Both the position numbers and the translations under genes were made by a program. The notes below the pieces were generated by a model. The model worked only from the letters and a program-made list of their open reading frames with translations, ran no database searches and was not told where the DNA came from. Of a stretch of 64,000 bases of DNA, positions 43,226-52,234 are shown piece after piece. Source of the DNA: JBGTBD01 sp041749475 (GTDB lineage Bacteria > Pseudomonadota > Alphaproteobacteria > Rickettsiales > UBA998); the NCBI GenBank assembly GCA_041749475.1, contig JBGTBD010000004.1, positions 6,532 through 70,531 of the forward strand, read 5' to 3'. The first letter of the stretch is position 1, and the number at the start of each line of letters is the position of its first letter.

Positions 43226-43810
43226 TTACTTCTTAATCCAACGACTGCCGGGTTTAAGTGCGGGTATATCGCTCAATTCAGAGGGAATGGAATCGGCTTC
43301 AAATGTTGCTACCTCAACCTTGAGTAGCGAAATCAGAGGGAACGTCAATGCATGGGTTCCATTGGAGCGATCTACTAAGGATGCTTCACCCACGACCTTC
43401 GCGCCGTAGGATTCTATGCAGCGTACTGTCTCAAGGGATGATTTACCAGTAGTGACGACATCCTCCACTAACAAGACCTTGGCACCTTCCTCGAGTGTAA
43501 AGCCACGGCGTAAGGTAAACTCGCCATTCTCACGCTCACAGAAAACACTGTTCACCCCCAACTGCCGCGCCATCTCATACCCCACGATCACGCCACCCAT
43601 TGCGGGCGCGACGACGACATCGATATCCGCGAATGCCTTACGCACCCGAACCGCCAATTCCTTGCACAGCCGGTCAGCCCGTTTCGGATCCATCAGCACC
43701 CTCGCACATTGGAGGTACGTATCGCTATGCAGTCCTGATGAAAGGATGAAATGCCCCTTCAGGATCGCCTCGGCGTCCATAAATTCCTGCATGACTTCAG
43801 TGTCGTTCAT
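43226..43810 (-). CDS. pyrE: Orotate phosphoribosyltransferase
   Basis: Adds phosphoribose to orotate in de novo pyrimidine synthesis. 194 residues with the PRPP-binding motif VLLVEDVVTTGKSS, the N-terminal FILSSGLHSDTYLQCARVLM and the loop ENGEFTLRRGF. It lies 9 bases after panC on the same strand, so the two share a transcript although their pathways differ. Confidence 0.95.
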   Translation of the reverse strand: MNDTEVMQEFMDAEAILKGHFILSSGLHSDTYLQCARVLMDPKRADRLCKELAVRVRKAFADIDVVVAPAMGGVIVGYEMARQLGVNSVFCERENGEFTLRRGFTLEEGAKVLLVEDVVTTGKSSLETVRCIESYGAKVVGEASLVDRSNGTHALTFPLISLLKVEVATFEADSIPSELSDIPALKPGSRWIKK

Positions 43811-43819
43811 GATGTGTGA

Positions 43820-44668
43820 TTAAGCGAGGAGGGGGATATTGTCAATCAACCGCGTCGTACCTAGCCATGCGGCGGCGAAGATGCGGGCGCGTGTGGCGTC
43901 TTCGCTGGGTTCCAGCGTCACGGCGTCCCGTGCTTCGAGGTAATCGACTTTGGTGAACCCCTGTTTCAGTAACGCAACACGCGCTTCTTGTAGCAATAGA
44001 GTCAGTGGCACTTTGCCTTGGCTGTCGCGGATATGCGTCATCGTGCTATAGAGCAGGGGGGCGATGCGCCGTTCCTGCGGAGAAAGATATTGATTGCGGG
44101 AGGAAAGAGCGAGGCCGTCTTCCTCGCGCACCGTCGGCACGCCGATGATAGTTCCCGGCAGATGTAAATCCTTCGCCATCCGGCGGATGATGGTCAATTG
44201 CTGCCAATCCTTCTCCCCAAAAAATACAGAATCTGCGCGGAAGAGGTTGAGAAGGAGCGACACCACCGTTGCCACGCCGTTGAAATGCCCCGGGCGATGC
44301 ACACCGTCCAGCACGGTGTCCAGCCCCTTCACCCGCACTTCGCTGGCGTAGCCTTCCGGGTAGAGAATATGCGAATCCGGCAGGAAGAGGAGGTCGGCAT
44401 GATGGGCGGTAAGCTGCGCCACATCCTTATCCACCGTACGCGGGTAACGTGAATAATCCTCCCCTTCGCCGAACTGCTTCGGGTTGACGAAGATACTGAC
44501 CGCCACCTTGTCGCATTGTTTCCGCGCCGCATCGACCAGTTCCATATGCCCGGCATGCAATGCGCCCATCGTGGGTACAAAACCGAGCGTCAGGCCTTGT
44601 GCGCGCCAGTCGGTGAGGTGCTGCTGCAACTCATTGACGGTTAACACTAACTGCGGCGGCTTTTCCAT
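43820..44668 (-). CDS. panC: Pantothenate synthetase
   Basis: ATP-dependent ligation of pantoate and beta-alanine, the last step to vitamin B5. 282 residues; the nucleotidyltransferase motif FVPTMGALHAGHMELV (HxGH) is followed by FVNPKQFGEGEDYSRYPRT, GHFNGVATVV, FGEKDWQQL and the KMSKS-equivalent ALSSRNQYL. It is divergent from zapE and precedes pyrE in the same operon. panB is not nearby. Confidence 0.96.
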   Translation of the reverse strand: MEKPPQLVLTVNELQQHLTDWRAQGLTLGFVPTMGALHAGHMELVDAARKQCDKVAVSIFVNPKQFGEGEDYSRYPRTVDKDVAQLTAHHADLLFLPDSHILYPEGYASEVRVKGLDTVLDGVHRPGHFNGVATVVSLLLNLFRADSVFFGEKDWQQLTIIRRMAKDLHLPGTIIGVPTVREEDGLALSSRNQYLSPQERRIAPLLYSTMTHIRDSQGKVPLTLLLQEARVALLKQGFTKVDYLEARDAVTLEPSEDATRARIFAAAWLGTTRLIDNIPLLA

Positions 44669-44724
44669 AGGCGCGGTGTATCATATCTTTTGCATAAACC
44701 CACGAAAAACTTGTAAATGGAGAC

Positions 44725-45864
44725 ATGCCCAATTCCCCGCTATCGCGCTATTCGATGCTGATAAAAAACTGTGAGATCCGCAAGGATACGGCACAGTCCG
44801 AACTCATGCATCGCCTGCAGAAGCTCTATAGCTCCATCACTGCCGAAGGATTCTTCGACCGCAAACCCGGTCTCCTCCGCCGTGTCATGGGCGCACGCCT
44901 CCACGCCGACCGACCTTACGGCATGTATATCTGGGGCGATGTAGGGCGTGGAAAATCGATGGTGATGGATATCTTCTTCGAGTCCTTGCCCTTCAAGGAA
45001 AAAAAACGCGTCCATTTTCACGCTTTCATGCTGCAAGTCCATGCTCGCCTGCACACATTGCGCAAAGAAGGCCAGACCTTCGACCCCCTCCTCATCGTCG
45101 CCAACGAGATCGCCAAATCCTATCAGGTGCTGTGTTTCGACGAGATGCAGGTCAACGACGTCGCAGACGCCATGATTCTCTCTCGCCTATTCACGGAAAT
45201 ATTCGAGAAGGGGACTATCGTCCTCTTCACCTCCAACCGCCCACCGGAGGATTTATATAAGGACGGATTACAACGCGCTTCGTTCGAGCCATTCATCCGT
45301 TTGCTGCATGAACGTATCGAGATCGTCGAACTCAGCGCGGACGAAGATTACCGCATGCGCGACATTGCCACGCTCGCCCGCGTCTACCTCACTCCGCTGA
45401 ACGACGGTTCAAACGCCGAGCTGGAACAGATTTTCCGCATCATGTCCCATAAGGCCGCCTGCGTTCCGCAGGAAATCACCACGGGGAAGAGGGGGCTGAC
45501 CGTTCCGCGCTCCTGCCGGGATATATGCTGGTTCACCTTTTCCGACCTCTGCGCCAAGCCTTTGGGAGCGGATGATTATCTGCATCTCGCAGGGCTGTAC
45601 CGCACCTTCTTCATCGCCGGTATCCCGCAGATGAGCAAGGATCTGCGCAATGAAGCCAAGCGTTTCGTCACCCTTATTGACGTGCTCTACGAGAACCACT
45701 GCAATCTCATCTGCACCGCCGCAGTGGAGCCCGAGGAACTCTATCCCGCAGGGGATGGCAGCTTCGAATTCGCCCGCACCGCCTCCCGCCTCACCGAGAT
45801 GCAGACCATCCAATATCTCCATAAACTGGACATTTCCTCTGAATTGACTAAAAAACAGGGGTAA
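44725..45864 (+). CDS. zapE: AFG1/ZapE-family ATPase
   Basis: 379-residue AFG1-like P-loop ATPase; in Gammaproteobacteria ZapE influences Z-ring stability, and mitochondrial relatives help remove misfolded membrane proteins. Walker A is YIWGDVGRGKSMVMD; Walker B is VLCFDEMQVNDVADA, followed by LFTSNRPPEDLY. Start ATG 44725 (MPNSPLSRYSM) fits the family N-terminus. The stop overlaps the ispH start (TAATG), so the two are coupled. Confidence 0.92.
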   Translation: MPNSPLSRYSMLIKNCEIRKDTAQSELMHRLQKLYSSITAEGFFDRKPGLLRRVMGARLHADRPYGMYIWGDVGRGKSMVMDIFFESLPFKEKKRVHFHAFMLQVHARLHTLRKEGQTFDPLLIVANEIAKSYQVLCFDEMQVNDVADAMILSRLFTEIFEKGTIVLFTSNRPPEDLYKDGLQRASFEPFIRLLHERIEIVELSADEDYRMRDIATLARVYLTPLNDGSNAELEQIFRIMSHKAACVPQEITTGKRGLTVPRSCRDICWFTFSDLCAKPLGADDYLHLAGLYRTFFIAGIPQMSKDLRNEAKRFVTLIDVLYENHCNLICTAAVEPEELYPAGDGSFEFARTASRLTEMQTIQYLHKLDISSELTKKQG

Positions 45865-46799
45865 TGAGCGAACCGGTCACCATTTACCTATGTGAACCGC
45901 GCGGATTCTGCGCTGGCGTCGAACGTGCGATCGACATCGTCGAATTGGCGTTGAAGAAATTCGGCGCGCCGATCTATGTCCGGCACGAGATCGTCCATAA
46001 CCGCTGGGTGGTGGACGACCTTCGCAGCCGGGGCGTCATCTTCGTGGAGGATGTCGCCGAAGTCCCCGACGGCGGCATCACCATCTTCTCCGCTCACGGC
46101 ATCTCCGAGAAGGTCGAGGAATCCGCCAAACTGCGCGACCTCCCCGTCATCGACGCCACCTGCCCACTGGTGACCAAAGTCCATACCGAAGCCCAGCGGT
46201 ACGAAAAAGAAGGCCGCCACATTATCCTCATCGGCCATGCGGGTCACCCCGAAGTCGAAGGCACAAGCGGCCGCGTGAAAACAAAAGTCTATCTCGTCCA
46301 GAACGAATCGGAAGCTGAGACCCTCCAGGTCGAAGACCCCACACGCCTCGCCTACGTTACCCAAACCACCCTGAGCGTGGACGACACCAAGGGCATCATC
46401 GCCGTCCTCGAACAACGTTTCCCCGGCATCAAAGGCCCCGCACTTCGTGACATCTGCTACGCCACCCAGAACCGCCAGAACGCCATCCGCGCCCTGCAAG
46501 GCAAAGCTGATTTATTGCTAGTAGTAGGAGCCGCCAACTCCTCCAACTCCAACCGTCTGCGCGATCTTGGCGAAGAAATGGGCATAGAATCCCACCTCAT
46601 CCCCGACGCAACAGCCCTCAACCCCGACTGGCTCACCGGTAAGAACGCCATAGGACTCACCGCTGGCGCATCTGCCCCAGAACATCTGGTCCAGGGAGTA
46701 ATAGAGGCAATTAAACGAACAATATCAAACGTTTCCCTGACCCCATTTATAACGGCACAGGAAAACATTAAATTCAAACTCCCCGCCAACGTTGCTTAA
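45864..46799 (+). CDS. ispH: 4-hydroxy-3-methylbut-2-enyl diphosphate reductase
   Basis: Iron-sulfur enzyme for the last MEP-pathway step, making IPP and DMAPP. 311 residues. The three cluster cysteines are in PRGFCAGVERAID, DATCPLVTKVH and DICYATQNRQNA; also typical are HEIVHNRWVVDDL and LVVGAANSSNSNRL. Overlaps zapE by one base. The end of the gene is followed by an AT-rich gap that carries a CtrA-like site. Confidence 0.97.
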   Translation: MSEPVTIYLCEPRGFCAGVERAIDIVELALKKFGAPIYVRHEIVHNRWVVDDLRSRGVIFVEDVAEVPDGGITIFSAHGISEKVEESAKLRDLPVIDATCPLVTKVHTEAQRYEKEGRHIILIGHAGHPEVEGTSGRVKTKVYLVQNESEAETLQVEDPTRLAYVTQTTLSVDDTKGIIAVLEQRFPGIKGPALRDICYATQNRQNAIRALQGKADLLLVVGAANSSNSNRLRDLGEEMGIESHLIPDATALNPDWLTGKNAIGLTAGASAPEHLVQGVIEAIKRTISNVSLTPFITAQENIKFKLPANVA

Positions 46800-46823
46800 A
46801 CAAAAGTTTCCATTTTACTAAAA

Positions 46824-46839
46824 TTAGTAACCTTTTAAC
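46824..46839 (+). promoter_or_regulatory. CtrA-like site (one mismatch)
   Basis: ttag-taacctt-ttaac matches the CtrA consensus TTAA-N7-TTAAC with one difference in the left half. It lies 24 bases before the start of the metalloprotease-like gene. AT-rich context makes chance matches possible. Confidence 0.35.
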
Positions 46840-46862
46840 GCTCCGGCGTTAATATATTAGGT

Positions 46863-49115
46863 ATGCCAAATGACTTTGAAGGTCGATTGACGTTTGAGGA
46901 GCTTTCTCGCTATGCGGAAAGTTCGCTGAATATTATTGGCCCGCAAGCGACCGCTCAGGCGCATCTCTATCAACAGTCATTGGCGGGAACGCTCTATGTA
47001 ATACCGGACGACGCCCAGGCACTGATGATGTTTAGTGGTCAGCAATATACCCTGACAGCAGGGGATTTTGCTGAAATTCAGGAATCATTGGCAAAACGGG
47101 GCGGTGGAAATGCGTTAGAGGGGTATGCCGCTAACGGTTACTACAGCGCCAACGACGGAACATTGGCATACGTCGCCGAAAACATCAATGACGATAAGAT
47201 TTTTAGCCATGAACAAGGACATGCAATCGATCAGGCGCTTGGCAATTTTTCTGAAAGCGACGTTTGGAAAGAGGCGGTCGGCAGAGAGCTGGAAAACCGC
47301 AAATTCGATCCTGACCGCTCCGCATATGCGTTATCCATTCTTCCCGAATCCCGCACACTGAGTCAGCACACCAGTACATATAGTGTCGCAGAAACGGCCA
47401 AGGAAGCCTTTGCCGAAATGACCAACCACTATTTTGCGGTATTCGCACAGAATAGTGGCGATATGGAAAAAGTGAATGAGCAACTCAGCAAAGCGTATCC
47501 GGACCTGTGGCCCGTATATAAAGACGAGGTGCTGCCCAGAGTCGCCGATCTGGCAGCTCAGGCAAGGGCCAAAGCGCAGACGACACTTGATGATAGCATC
47601 AAGATAAAGGAAGAATTCGCTAAAGAAATGGGGATGCCTTTCGACCACGAAGCCGAAGCGGAAAAGATACGTACTATGATTATCGGCTCGCCCGCTGGAA
47701 TGGACGCGGTATTGGCAGAAAGCTATGAACTGTCACGCTTTTCCGACAAGGCGGAGTCCATCAAACAAATTCTGGATAAAAGAGAAGAAATCACGGAACT
47801 GAAAGGGCAGCAGTTTGACCGCGCTCAGGCCTTATCTGAAGAGTTTCAGTCATTCAAGGCGGAAAGAAAGAACTCAAGCCTGTTAGCGGCTGACCTTGAA
47901 AAGCTCGATACCGAATTAACTGACCTGAAGAAAATGGGCGGTGATGTAGCGCGCCTCACCCATCTCGATGATGGGATTGTGGTTATGCGTTCGCCAGGCG
48001 GTTACCAAATCAGGGTGAATCCGGAAGAGGGGGTTCCGGATGAGATACGGTTGACGAATGTTCAGGAAAAATTGGCGGCAATCGGGGTTAAGGTTGATTT
48101 AGACCACATCTCGGATCTTACGGGGGACGGAGGTGGCAAGCTGACAATCCCCAATAGGGACATGCCGCTGGAAATTTTGCAGGCGAGGCAGGCTGCCGCG
48201 CCATCGGATGCAGTTGCAGAATTGATAAGGCGAAGCTCCACCACTGCCGTGGCCGATGTCGCTGATGCTGCATTAGCTCCGGTAAGAGTCGAAGCGGCAA
48301 TCGCAGAGGAAGCAGGCGGTTGGGTAAATCTTTTCAGGAAAATGCCGTGGATTGGCCCTGCTGCGGCAGCCGCTGCCGCGCCAATCATCGTGCTCGCCAC
48401 TGGAGGCTCTGCGGCGGAAGCGGCGGAATCCGCAGTGCCGGGTATGACCGCGACGGAGGAGGGAAGACCGTTGGAGGCGGGAGCACAGATAGCCACAGGT
48501 CTGGTGGATGGCGCTGCCGTGGTGGTGGCAATCACCGGGGCTACGGCGGCAGCTCCTGCGCTGACGGTCGCCGCCACAGTAGTGGCGATTGGGAACGAGG
48601 CGGGGCGGCCCTTGCTGCGGCTGGCGGGGTTGGATGTTGATCCTTCACTGGGTGAACAGGCGGTGACGGCGCTATATGAAGGCATCAGCCATGCAAACCA
48701 GCAACAGCTCGCGCGATTACAGACGGAGATGTCGGCCGGCGAGTTGAAGGCTGCGCTACTGGATGAGAAAAGCCCCATCCATGAAGTTATGAGCCATAAC
48801 TTTGCCGTGGAGTATGGAGTGAAAATCGCCCGAATCAAAAAGGCGAATGACGGGGAGCTTCCCGCCCGCCTGCCGGATGAACTGCAAAGCGAGGAAGCGT
48901 ACGTCGCCGCCCGGATGAGCGACACCATCACCCCCCTCTCTCAAACCGCCGCGATGACGCCTACAGGCGTGGAAAAGAGCAAAATTGATCAGGCTCTGGC
49001 AGATTTGAAGACCTGCATAACAGGCGGTGATGAAGTGGGTGAGCATTCCGGCGCATGCCATACGCGCTCTCAAGCTATGGTGGAGCAACAACGCGCCGCC
49101 GCCTCGCCCGCCTAA
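46863..49115 (+). CDS. Large protein with anthrax-lethal-factor-like zinc protease domain
   Basis: 750 residues, unknown overall. Residues 116-120 are HEQGH, an HExxH zinc site, within FSHEQGHAIDQALG. About 60 residues on, Tyr173 and Glu181 occur in STYSVAETAKEAFAEM. The spacing and the E-x-F-A-E form match the lethal factor (ATLF) protease pattern HEFGHAVD ... Y ... EFFAE, so Glu181 is the likely third zinc ligand. A coiled coil follows (about 300-362), then a domain with PGGYQIRVNPEEG, a long Ala/Gly/Val-rich hydrophobic region (about 495-605) and a charged C-terminus. There is no classical signal peptide, so export would need another route. Function as a secreted or translocated effector is inference. 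Confidence 0.85.
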   Translation: MPNDFEGRLTFEELSRYAESSLNIIGPQATAQAHLYQQSLAGTLYVIPDDAQALMMFSGQQYTLTAGDFAEIQESLAKRGGGNALEGYAANGYYSANDGTLAYVAENINDDKIFSHEQGHAIDQALGNFSESDVWKEAVGRELENRKFDPDRSAYALSILPESRTLSQHTSTYSVAETAKEAFAEMTNHYFAVFAQNSGDMEKVNEQLSKAYPDLWPVYKDEVLPRVADLAAQARAKAQTTLDDSIKIKEEFAKEMGMPFDHEAEAEKIRTMIIGSPAGMDAVLAESYELSRFSDKAESIKQILDKREEITELKGQQFDRAQALSEEFQSFKAERKNSSLLAADLEKLDTELTDLKKMGGDVARLTHLDDGIVVMRSPGGYQIRVNPEEGVPDEIRLTNVQEKLAAIGVKVDLDHISDLTGDGGGKLTIPNRDMPLEILQARQAAAPSDAVAELIRRSSTTAVADVADAALAPVRVEAAIAEEAGGWVNLFRKMPWIGPAAAAAAAPIIVLATGGSAAEAAESAVPGMTATEEGRPLEAGAQIATGLVDGAAVVVAITGATAAAPALTVAATVVAIGNEAGRPLLRLAGLDVDPSLGEQAVTALYEGISHANQQQLARLQTEMSAGELKAALLDEKSPIHEVMSHNFAVEYGVKIARIKKANDGELPARLPDELQSEEAYVAARMSDTITPLSQTAAMTPTGVEKSKIDQALADLKTCITGGDEVGEHSGACHTRSQAMVEQQRAAASPA

Positions 49116-49181
49116 CGGCAACTAACCAAAAACCCTCTTGCAACCAGCGAAAACCTCGCTAAAGTGTGGCCTCTTCGGAAT

Positions 49182-49258
49182 GGGCGGTTAGCTCAGTTGG
49201 TTAGAGCGCCACGTTGACATCGTGGAGGTCGGAAGTTCGAGTCTTCTACCGCCCACCA
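49182..49258 (+). tRNA. tRNA-Val (anticodon GAC)
   Basis: Acceptor arms GGGCGGT and ACCGCCC pair fully, followed by A and an encoded CCA (49256-49258). D arm GCTCAGTTGGTTAGAGC, anticodon arm CCACG-TTGACAT-CGTGG with anticodon GAC, and T arm GGAAGTTCGAGTCTTCT are all present. 77 bases with CCA. It lies between the metalloprotease-like gene and tag. Confidence 0.97.
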
Positions 49259-49290
49259 TTCTAGAAATCCTTGAACGCGAATGTGAAAAC

Positions 49291-49857
49291 ATGCCACCAA
49301 AACCCCGTTGTGCATGGCTCCCTGAGGGCAAGCCGGATTATACCGCGTATCATGACACGGAATGGGGCGTGCCCGTCCATGACGACCAAACGTTATTCGA
49401 GATGCTGATCCTTGAAGGCGCACAAGCAGGACTGAGCTGGTATACGATCCTCAAACGCCGCGACGGCTACCGCAACGCATTCAAACAGTTCGACGTGAAG
49501 AAGCTCTCCCGTATGACGGACGCAGAGTTGGAAGCACTGCTCACCAACGAAGACATCATCCGCAACCGCCTCAAAATCTTCTCCGTCCGCAAGAACGCAA
49601 TTGCCTTCCTTGCCATCCAAAAAGAATTCGGTTCGTTCGACGCCTATTTATGGCGATTCGTCGGGGGCAAACCGAAGATCAACCGACCCGATGGCATGAA
49701 AGCTGTACCCACCCGCACCCCGGAATCCGATGCCTTATCCAAGGATTTAAAAAAACGCGGGATGAGCTTCGTCGGCTCCACCATCATCTATGCTTATATG
49801 CAAGCGGTAGGCATGGTGAACGATCACATGAAAGGGTGTTACCTCTGCCCTAAATGA
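49291..49857 (+). CDS. tag: DNA-3-methyladenine glycosylase I
   Basis: Base-excision enzyme removing 3-methyladenine, 188 residues. Family motifs: CAWLPEGKPDYTAYHDTEWGVP split over residues 8-29, LFEMLILEGAQAGLSW, and NRPDGMKAVPTRTPESDALSKDL; zinc-binding Cys and His residues at both ends (CAW near the start, HMKGCYLC at the end). The start is ATG 49291; the frame extending upstream to 49222 lies inside tRNA-Val. Confidence 0.95.
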   Translation: MPPKPRCAWLPEGKPDYTAYHDTEWGVPVHDDQTLFEMLILEGAQAGLSWYTILKRRDGYRNAFKQFDVKKLSRMTDAELEALLTNEDIIRNRLKIFSVRKNAIAFLAIQKEFGSFDAYLWRFVGGKPKINRPDGMKAVPTRTPESDALSKDLKKRGMSFVGSTIIYAYMQAVGMVNDHMKGCYLCPK

Positions 49858-49875
49858 CGAGCGGAGGACGCTGGC

Positions 49876-52011
49876 TTATAAAGCTGCTGATGCGTCTGCT
49901 CCCGGCCTCATCGCTTGGGCACGCCCAAGCGCCACTCTGGCGGCGTGTGGGCCTGAAGCGGTTTGCTTTCCTGCGGGCTGGCGGATGCCTGCCCCGGAAA
50001 GGTTCTCTTCAAGACCTTCCAATTCAATTTTTACATCCTCGATAATGCGGGGATTGATGGTGACCTCATGTTCATGCCCCGGTGCATTCAACTCCTCAAG
50101 CGCGTTTTTCAGGCCTTGTAATACGGCTACGGAATTCGTTCCGTCCAACCCGTTGATAATGAGGCTGGTCGAATGGTTGGCATGGGTGATGGTAACGCCC
50201 TCTGCACCTTCGATTTGCGATAGCTTATCCTCTAAAAAGCCACGGATAGTCTCGACCATTTCCGCCGTCGTCCCTGCCGGACTGCGGACGATGAGGCGGA
50301 TGTTCTTCCCGCCATTGTAGGCAAGCGGCTCGATGTCGGAAATGCAGGCTTTGCCAAGCATGGGCATCAACAGGGAGCGGAGGGCGTCGCGCACAGCCGG
50401 GTCTTTGACCATAAAACCTTCTACCTCTTCCAGTTGTCCCCGCTCATTTTTCCGCACGCCGCCCAGTGCATCCACATGGTCATGGCCCAAACCGGTAGAT
50501 GTGCCGTTTCTCACCTTGTAAAGATCGTCGCCCATGTGCTCTTCATGCAGAAATCCGGCGGTAAAATGCCCGGCGATCAAATCCTTGTCGCTGATGACGT
50601 TGACACGGCGGATACCGGATTTGATTTCCTTGGGACTGAGCGGAATCTCGCCTGCTGCCATCGAAAGGAGGCTGATATTCTTGATCACCCCGGCAATCTC
50701 CGCCTCACCCATCGGATGGGCGGGGGTGGTGGCATCCCCTGCACGCACAAGGTTGCCGTTGCGGGAGAGTTCCTGTAATTCATGCACCACATAACGCATC
50801 GCGTCCGTCACCGTATTTCCGCCACGACTATAGCCCATGAGGTGGATATGCTGGGCGACCTTCTCTGCATCCTTGCGTAAGGCGATGGGCGGGTCGGGGA
50901 GATGCAGATAATTGTAGTGCTGTCCGTCTTCCCGCATCCGATAAGAATCCTGAAGTGTTGTCCAACGATGTTCGTAACTCCGTAGGGATTTTATAGGTTT
51001 CTCAGCGTTTCTGATGGCCGTCAGGTAAGGGTCTTCATGCCCCCCATGTGGATTATACACATGGGGCTGATCTTCTGGAACAACAAGCAGGTTAAGGATG
51101 TTCTTAGCCAGCATCACCGCTGCCGGAGACATATGATTCCACGGGTCGTTATCCTTGCCTAACGAACGCATGAATTTATCATATATGACCTTTGAAATGC
51201 CGAACGGGTTGGTGGTAGGCAGGCTATGAACTTTCTGTCCCGTCGCTTCTTCCCAATTACGGCTCAATGTCTCGATGCGGCGGAGCAATTTCGCGCCGCT
51301 GAGGAGAGAATTTTTCTCGGTATGGCAGGCCGTAACCATCACCACCTTGTCTTTCAGCTCTGCTGCCGGGTCATTGTTGTTGGATTGTTTGGCCTGCGCA
51401 TCGGCGAGTCGCTGCATCTCCGGCAGCGTCATGGAATCCATCGCACGCCCAAGCCCCGTAGCGCTACCGACGAGATGCAGGAATCCATGCATAATGTCGG
51501 AAAGATCGCCCTCATTACGTGCCAGCGCATGGTTGGTCGTGAGGATAAGCTGCGGCCAAGAAGATTCCCGCCCCGGCGTGAACAGGCTAGAAAGATGCCC
51601 GGGGTTGACCTCGGCAAGCGATTCTTTGCCCTGTTTTCGGTCGAACGTTAGTAGCTTACCGTTACAGGTCGCGCGTAACTGATCCTCGCTGTAAGTTTCA
51701 CCAGCAGGCCTATATGAAGCAAAATAAGTACGGTTCGCAGCAATCCACGATCCGAGAGGCGATACGCCTGAGGGGTCAAGCGTATTATAGACCTTATCCC
51801 AATCACCACTTAGTGCATGGCCTAGAAATTCCATCAACAGGGCCGTATCCAACGAATGCATCGACTCGTGGAACCCCGGAATACTCTTTGCCATCCATGC
51901 GTTTGCCATCCATGCAAATTGAGGGGGCAAAAAGCGTTGGAGGATGTCTTTTATTTTTAAATACCCCTCCGTGCCCGGGCTAGGGGCGAGGGGGGCTGTA
52001 AAATCATCCAT
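49876..52011 (-). CDS. Large protein with serine-hydrolase-like motif, 711 aa
   Basis: No family recognised with certainty. Residues 391-398 (LMGYSRGG) form a nucleophile elbow of the alpha/beta hydrolase type with Ser395, preceded by a strand and followed by a helix. Downstream, VISDKDLIAGHF offers an Asp, and STGLGHDHVDALGG a His, in the order needed for a Ser-Asp-His triad; a GxSRG plus HxD arrangement recalls the Tle/DUF2235 phospholipases. The N-terminal 220 residues are helical, and the C-terminus is charged then Ala/Gly-rich. There is no signal peptide. Its neighbours suggest an exported or effector role, which is inference. Confidence 0.82.
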   Translation of the reverse strand: MDDFTAPLAPSPGTEGYLKIKDILQRFLPPQFAWMANAWMAKSIPGFHESMHSLDTALLMEFLGHALSGDWDKVYNTLDPSGVSPLGSWIAANRTYFASYRPAGETYSEDQLRATCNGKLLTFDRKQGKESLAEVNPGHLSSLFTPGRESSWPQLILTTNHALARNEGDLSDIMHGFLHLVGSATGLGRAMDSMTLPEMQRLADAQAKQSNNNDPAAELKDKVVMVTACHTEKNSLLSGAKLLRRIETLSRNWEEATGQKVHSLPTTNPFGISKVIYDKFMRSLGKDNDPWNHMSPAAVMLAKNILNLLVVPEDQPHVYNPHGGHEDPYLTAIRNAEKPIKSLRSYEHRWTTLQDSYRMREDGQHYNYLHLPDPPIALRKDAEKVAQHIHLMGYSRGGNTVTDAMRYVVHELQELSRNGNLVRAGDATTPAHPMGEAEIAGVIKNISLLSMAAGEIPLSPKEIKSGIRRVNVISDKDLIAGHFTAGFLHEEHMGDDLYKVRNGTSTGLGHDHVDALGGVRKNERGQLEEVEGFMVKDPAVRDALRSLLMPMLGKACISDIEPLAYNGGKNIRLIVRSPAGTTAEMVETIRGFLEDKLSQIEGAEGVTITHANHSTSLIINGLDGTNSVAVLQGLKNALEELNAPGHEHEVTINPRIIEDVKIELEGLEENLSGAGIRQPAGKQTASGPHAARVALGRAQAMRPGADASAAL

Positions 52012-52234
52012 GCAATCGTCAATCCTGCTGACTATTTTTTATTCTTATTACACCACTATAGAACAAAAATGCATGAACCCAATGTAAATCGTTGCTGCAA
52101 CTGCGAAAAGAGCCAGTATTATTGCGGGTTTCAGAGAGTTGATACTGTCATCAAACTGTAACATTTCAGCACAAGCCTGTAGCGTGCATTATTTTACTTT
52201 GAGGGCTTGAGCGAAGGTTAAAAAAGTACTAAGA

